In this document: one piece after another, positions 5,855-7,676 of the stretch
Layout: each line of letters starts with the position of its first letter
How positions within the stretch are numbered: the first letter of the stretch is position 1
Assembly: GCA_027294185.1 (NCBI GenBank)
Contig: JAPUME010000052.1
Coordinates: 1 to 7,676, forward strand
DNA length: 7,676 nt
Reading direction: 5' to 3'
From: Acidobacteriota bacterium
GTDB lineage: Bacteria; Acidobacteriota; Terriglobia; UBA7540; JAPUME01
Notes under the pieces: generated by a model
What the model was told of the DNA's origin: nothing
Database searches by the model: none
The model's input: only the letters and a program-made list of their open reading frames with translations
Position numbers and translations under genes: made by a program

Positions 5855-6301
5855 GTGTTTCACTATTCTGGAACAAGGTTTATATCTGTTCGCTTGTTGA
5901 GTACTTCCCTCCTTCTTTTATTCATTTTCATCGCTGCGAGCCAAGTCCCCCTTGCGGGCCAATTTGGCCGTAATGACATCACCACACTCAGCGACAAGAC
6001 CGTGGCCACACCTCGGGGCCTCGAGGCATTCACCGGAACCCTTACTACAATCCGACCCAAGGGGAAGCTGATTACCCTGCAAACCGATGAAGGAAGAGCC
6101 ACCGAGATTTTTTCCTGCAAGAACAGTCCCGCCATTCGGACGATTGCCGGGAAAAAAATGAAATTCAAGGCTCTCGAACCCGGAATGATGGTAGTTGTCT
6201 ATTACAGCTCGAGGAAGGGCCGGCGGACCGTCAAGGATGTGCTGGTCCTGAAGTCCAAGCCGGCAAAAAAAGAAGCGGTATCCGACTCGTCCGAATCGTA
6301 A
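5855..6301 (+). CDS. Small secreted or periplasmic protein of unknown function
   Basis: A 148-residue protein starting at GTG 5855, with AAGGTGG 4 bases upstream supporting the start. Residues 1-36 look like a signal peptide: a positively charged start (R8, R13), a hydrophobic core around STSLLLLFIFIAAS (16-29) and a possible cleavage near PLAGQ (32-36). The mature part is short and beta-rich, with alternating strands (FTGTLTTI near 59-66, KLITLQTDEG, MVVVYYSS, VKDVLVLKS) and a PGM turn. It resembles in form the small beta-barrel DUF5666-type or OB-like exported domains, but I do not recognise the family. The tail is rich in Lys and Ser. It ends 18 bases before bshA, so the two may share a transcript. 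The single Cys in the mature part (in FSCKN) is not in a lipobox. Confidence 0.75.
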   Translation: MFHYSGTRFISVRLLSTSLLLLFIFIAASQVPLAGQFGRNDITTLSDKTVATPRGLEAFTGTLTTIRPKGKLITLQTDEGRATEIFSCKNSPAIRTIAGKKMKFKALEPGMMVVVYYSSRKGRRTVKDVLVLKSKPAKKEAVSDSSES

Positions 6302-6319
6302 CCTCTCACAACCCTCTCC

Positions 6320-7447
6320 ATGAAAATCGGAATCACCTGCTATCCTACCTACGGCGGAAGCGGAGTCGTAGCCACGGAACTCGGTCTGGAGCTCGCAGCA
6401 CGCGGGCATGAGATTCATTTTATCAGCTACGCCATGCCCGTCCGCATCACCGAGGCCGCCGAACGGATCCAGTTTCACGAGGTCGAAGTGATGAACTACC
6501 CGCTCTTCGATCACGTCCCTTATACGCTGGCGCTGGCGACGAAAATCTACGAGGTGGGGATCAACGAGGGGTTGGACCTGATGCACGTCCACTATGCGAT
6601 CCCGCATTCGGTGAGCGCCTATCTGGCGCGTGCCATGGCGGCCCCTCGCCGCATTCCTTTTGTGACCACCCTGCACGGGACCGACATTACCCTGGTCGGC
6701 ATCGACCGCTCCTACCTCCCCATCACGCGCTTTTCCATCGAGCAGAGCGATGCCGTGACGGCCATCTCCGCGCACCTGCGCTCGAAGACGCTCGAACTCT
6801 TCGAGCCTCGCTGCGAGGTGGAGGTCATTCCCAACTTCGTAAACTGCGATCTTTTCCAGGCGGGAGATTGTGGCGAGCGGCGCGGCAGCCTGGCGCCCGA
6901 AGACCACAAGCTTCTCATGCATCTTTCCAATTTCCGGCCCGTAAAACGTGTGGTGGACGTGGTGGAGATATTTTCCCGCGTGGCGGCAAAGGTCCCCTCA
7001 ACGCTCGTTCTGATCGGCGACGGACCCGACCGAAGCGCTGCGGAACGGCTGGCGCGCGACAAGGGGCTGACCTCGCAGGTTCGATTTCTGGGAAAGCAGG
7101 ATCGGGTGCACGAGTTGCTCGCTTGCGCCGACCTGCTGCTTTTGCCGAGCGACATGGAATCATTCGGCCTGGCGGCTCTGGAAGCGATGGCCTGCGAGGT
7201 TCCGGTCATCTGTTCGCGAGTCGGCGGGGTGCCGGAGGTGGTCCGTGACGGAGTGGAGGGATTCCTTGTCGCGCCGCGGGACGTCGATACTATGGCGGAG
7301 CGTGCGCTCCGAATTCTCACCGACTCCGAGTTTCAGGCCTCCATGGGCCGGGCCGCACGCGCCCGCGCTCTCGATCAATTCTGCGCTTCCAAAATTGTTC
7401 CCCTCTACGAAATTCTATATAAGAAGGTCCTCGATAAGACGGTTTAG
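6320..7447 (+). CDS. bshA: N-acetyl-alpha-D-glucosaminyl L-malate synthase (bacillithiol synthesis)
   Basis: BshA is a GT4-family retaining glycosyltransferase that joins GlcNAc from UDP-GlcNAc to L-malate, the first step of bacillithiol synthesis in the cytoplasm. The 375 residues have the usual length (about 375-380). The N-terminus MKIGITCYPTYGGSGVVATE (1-20) is diagnostic for BshA, with the Gly-rich loop GGSG at 12-15. Further marks are HVHYAIPHS (89-97), TTLHGTDITLVG (116-127), NFRPVKR (204-210), IGDGPDR (232-238) and the GT4 E-x7-E motif E280 to E288 in ESFGLAALEAM. No Shine-Dalgarno sequence precedes the ATG, so translation may depend on the upstream gene 18 bases away. The other pathway genes, bshB (deacetylase) and bshC (cysteine ligase), are not in this window. 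Identification is firm. Confidence 0.96.
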   Translation: MKIGITCYPTYGGSGVVATELGLELAARGHEIHFISYAMPVRITEAAERIQFHEVEVMNYPLFDHVPYTLALATKIYEVGINEGLDLMHVHYAIPHSVSAYLARAMAAPRRIPFVTTLHGTDITLVGIDRSYLPITRFSIEQSDAVTAISAHLRSKTLELFEPRCEVEVIPNFVNCDLFQAGDCGERRGSLAPEDHKLLMHLSNFRPVKRVVDVVEIFSRVAAKVPSTLVLIGDGPDRSAAERLARDKGLTSQVRFLGKQDRVHELLACADLLLLPSDMESFGLAALEAMACEVPVICSRVGGVPEVVRDGVEGFLVAPRDVDTMAERALRILTDSEFQASMGRAARARALDQFCASKIVPLYEILYKKVLDKTV

Positions 7448-7468
7448 GAAATTCGTTTTGCAATTTCC
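7447..7468 (+). terminator. Hairpin at the bshA stop codon (weak terminator candidate)
   Basis: GGAAATT (7447-7453) and AATTTCC (7462-7468) are perfect 7-base arms with an 8-base loop. The left arm begins on the last base of the bshA TAG. The stem is AT-rich and no T tract follows, so intrinsic termination is doubtful. Confidence 0.3.
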
Positions 7469-7553
7469 CTGAAAATCGGGAGTATGGAACCCGTTGTCGG
7501 AGTTCCGTGTCTCTTCATGCGCCTCAAACCGCAGAACTGCATTATGAATTCTG

Positions 7554-7577
7554 CCTGTTGGTTGTGGCGACAACAGG
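7554..7577. terminator. Hairpin between convergent genes
   Basis: CCTGTTG (7554-7560) pairs with CAACAGG (7571-7577) around a 10-base loop; a nested alternative, GTTGT-GGCG-ACAAC (7561-7574), also exists. Its place between the ends of bshA and the convergent gene suits a two-way terminator, but neither side has a T tract. Confidence 0.3.
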
Positions 7578-7620
7578 TTGACCTACGCCTTTGTTTGTCT
7601 TGATACAGGTGCCAGGATTC

Positions 7621-7676
7621 TTACGGCGGGAGCTTGTCGAGGAATTGGCGCACGGCTTCCTTGTATTCCTCCCCCC
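7621..7676 (-). CDS. C-terminal end of an unidentified gene, cut by the window edge
   Basis: The minus strand gives 17 residues, GEEYKEAVRQFLDKLPP, then TAA at 7623-7621. The amphipathic helix and plausible codon use (CTC, AAG, GCC, GTG) look like a real protein end, convergent with bshA. It is too short to assign a family. Confidence 0.5.
   Translation of the reverse strand, partial: GEEYKEAVRQFLDKLPP

Noticed and set aside
5918..6922. 334-codon open frame antisense to the secreted protein and bshA
   Set aside because: It spans two genuine plus-strand genes and has the composition of a mirrored frame, with no recognised motif.
7448..7620. Possible small RNA in the bshA downstream region
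   Set aside because: Several short inverted repeats exist (for example 7531-7536 with 7549-7554), but no promoter, terminator or known RNA motif supports a gene.
1..7676. CRISPR array, prophage, transposase or tRNA
   Set aside because: No spaced direct repeats, no integrase or transposase frames and no cloverleaf pattern were seen on either strand.

Overview
The window is a stretch of high-GC bacterial chromosome made mostly of housekeeping genes. The best guess for the source is an acidobacterium. This rests on inference: bshA (bacillithiol synthesis, a trait of Firmicutes, Deinococcus-Thermus, Bacteroidetes and Acidobacteria), a divergent Hfq/LSm protein with an N-terminal extension, TTG and GTG start codons, and long intergenic stretches carrying short tandem repeats. 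No rRNA or other marker settles the taxonomy.

Layout. Bases 1-1849 are read on the minus strand, in the order yggS (PLP homeostasis protein), yggU (DUF167), then the N-terminal half of a sodium:solute symporter cut by the window edge. From about 1850 the coding switches to plus: glpF (aquaglyceroporin), a 409-base non-coding stretch rich in repeats, tmk (thymidylate kinase) overlapping holB (DNA polymerase III delta prime) by 4 bases, an Hfq-like RNA-binding protein with a structured leader, a small secreted protein of unknown function, and bshA (first step of bacillithiol synthesis). The last 56 bases hold the C-terminus of an unidentified convergent gene on the minus strand.

How the genes relate. 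tmk-holB is a translationally coupled pair serving DNA replication: dTTP supply and clamp loading. yggS-yggU-symporter may be one transcript divergent from glpF. The hfq-like gene, the secreted protein and bshA are co-oriented but separated by gaps of 189 and 18 bases. No mobile element, CRISPR array, tRNA or rRNA was seen.

I found no convincing new multi-gene system. The points most worth a second look are the 13-pair bulged hairpin in the leader of the Hfq-like gene, the heptamer tandem repeat with its adjoining palindromes at 2993-3198, nested tandem duplications at the yggS start, a perfect 8-bp inverted repeat upstream of glpF, and an unusual predicted selectivity filter in the glycerol channel.
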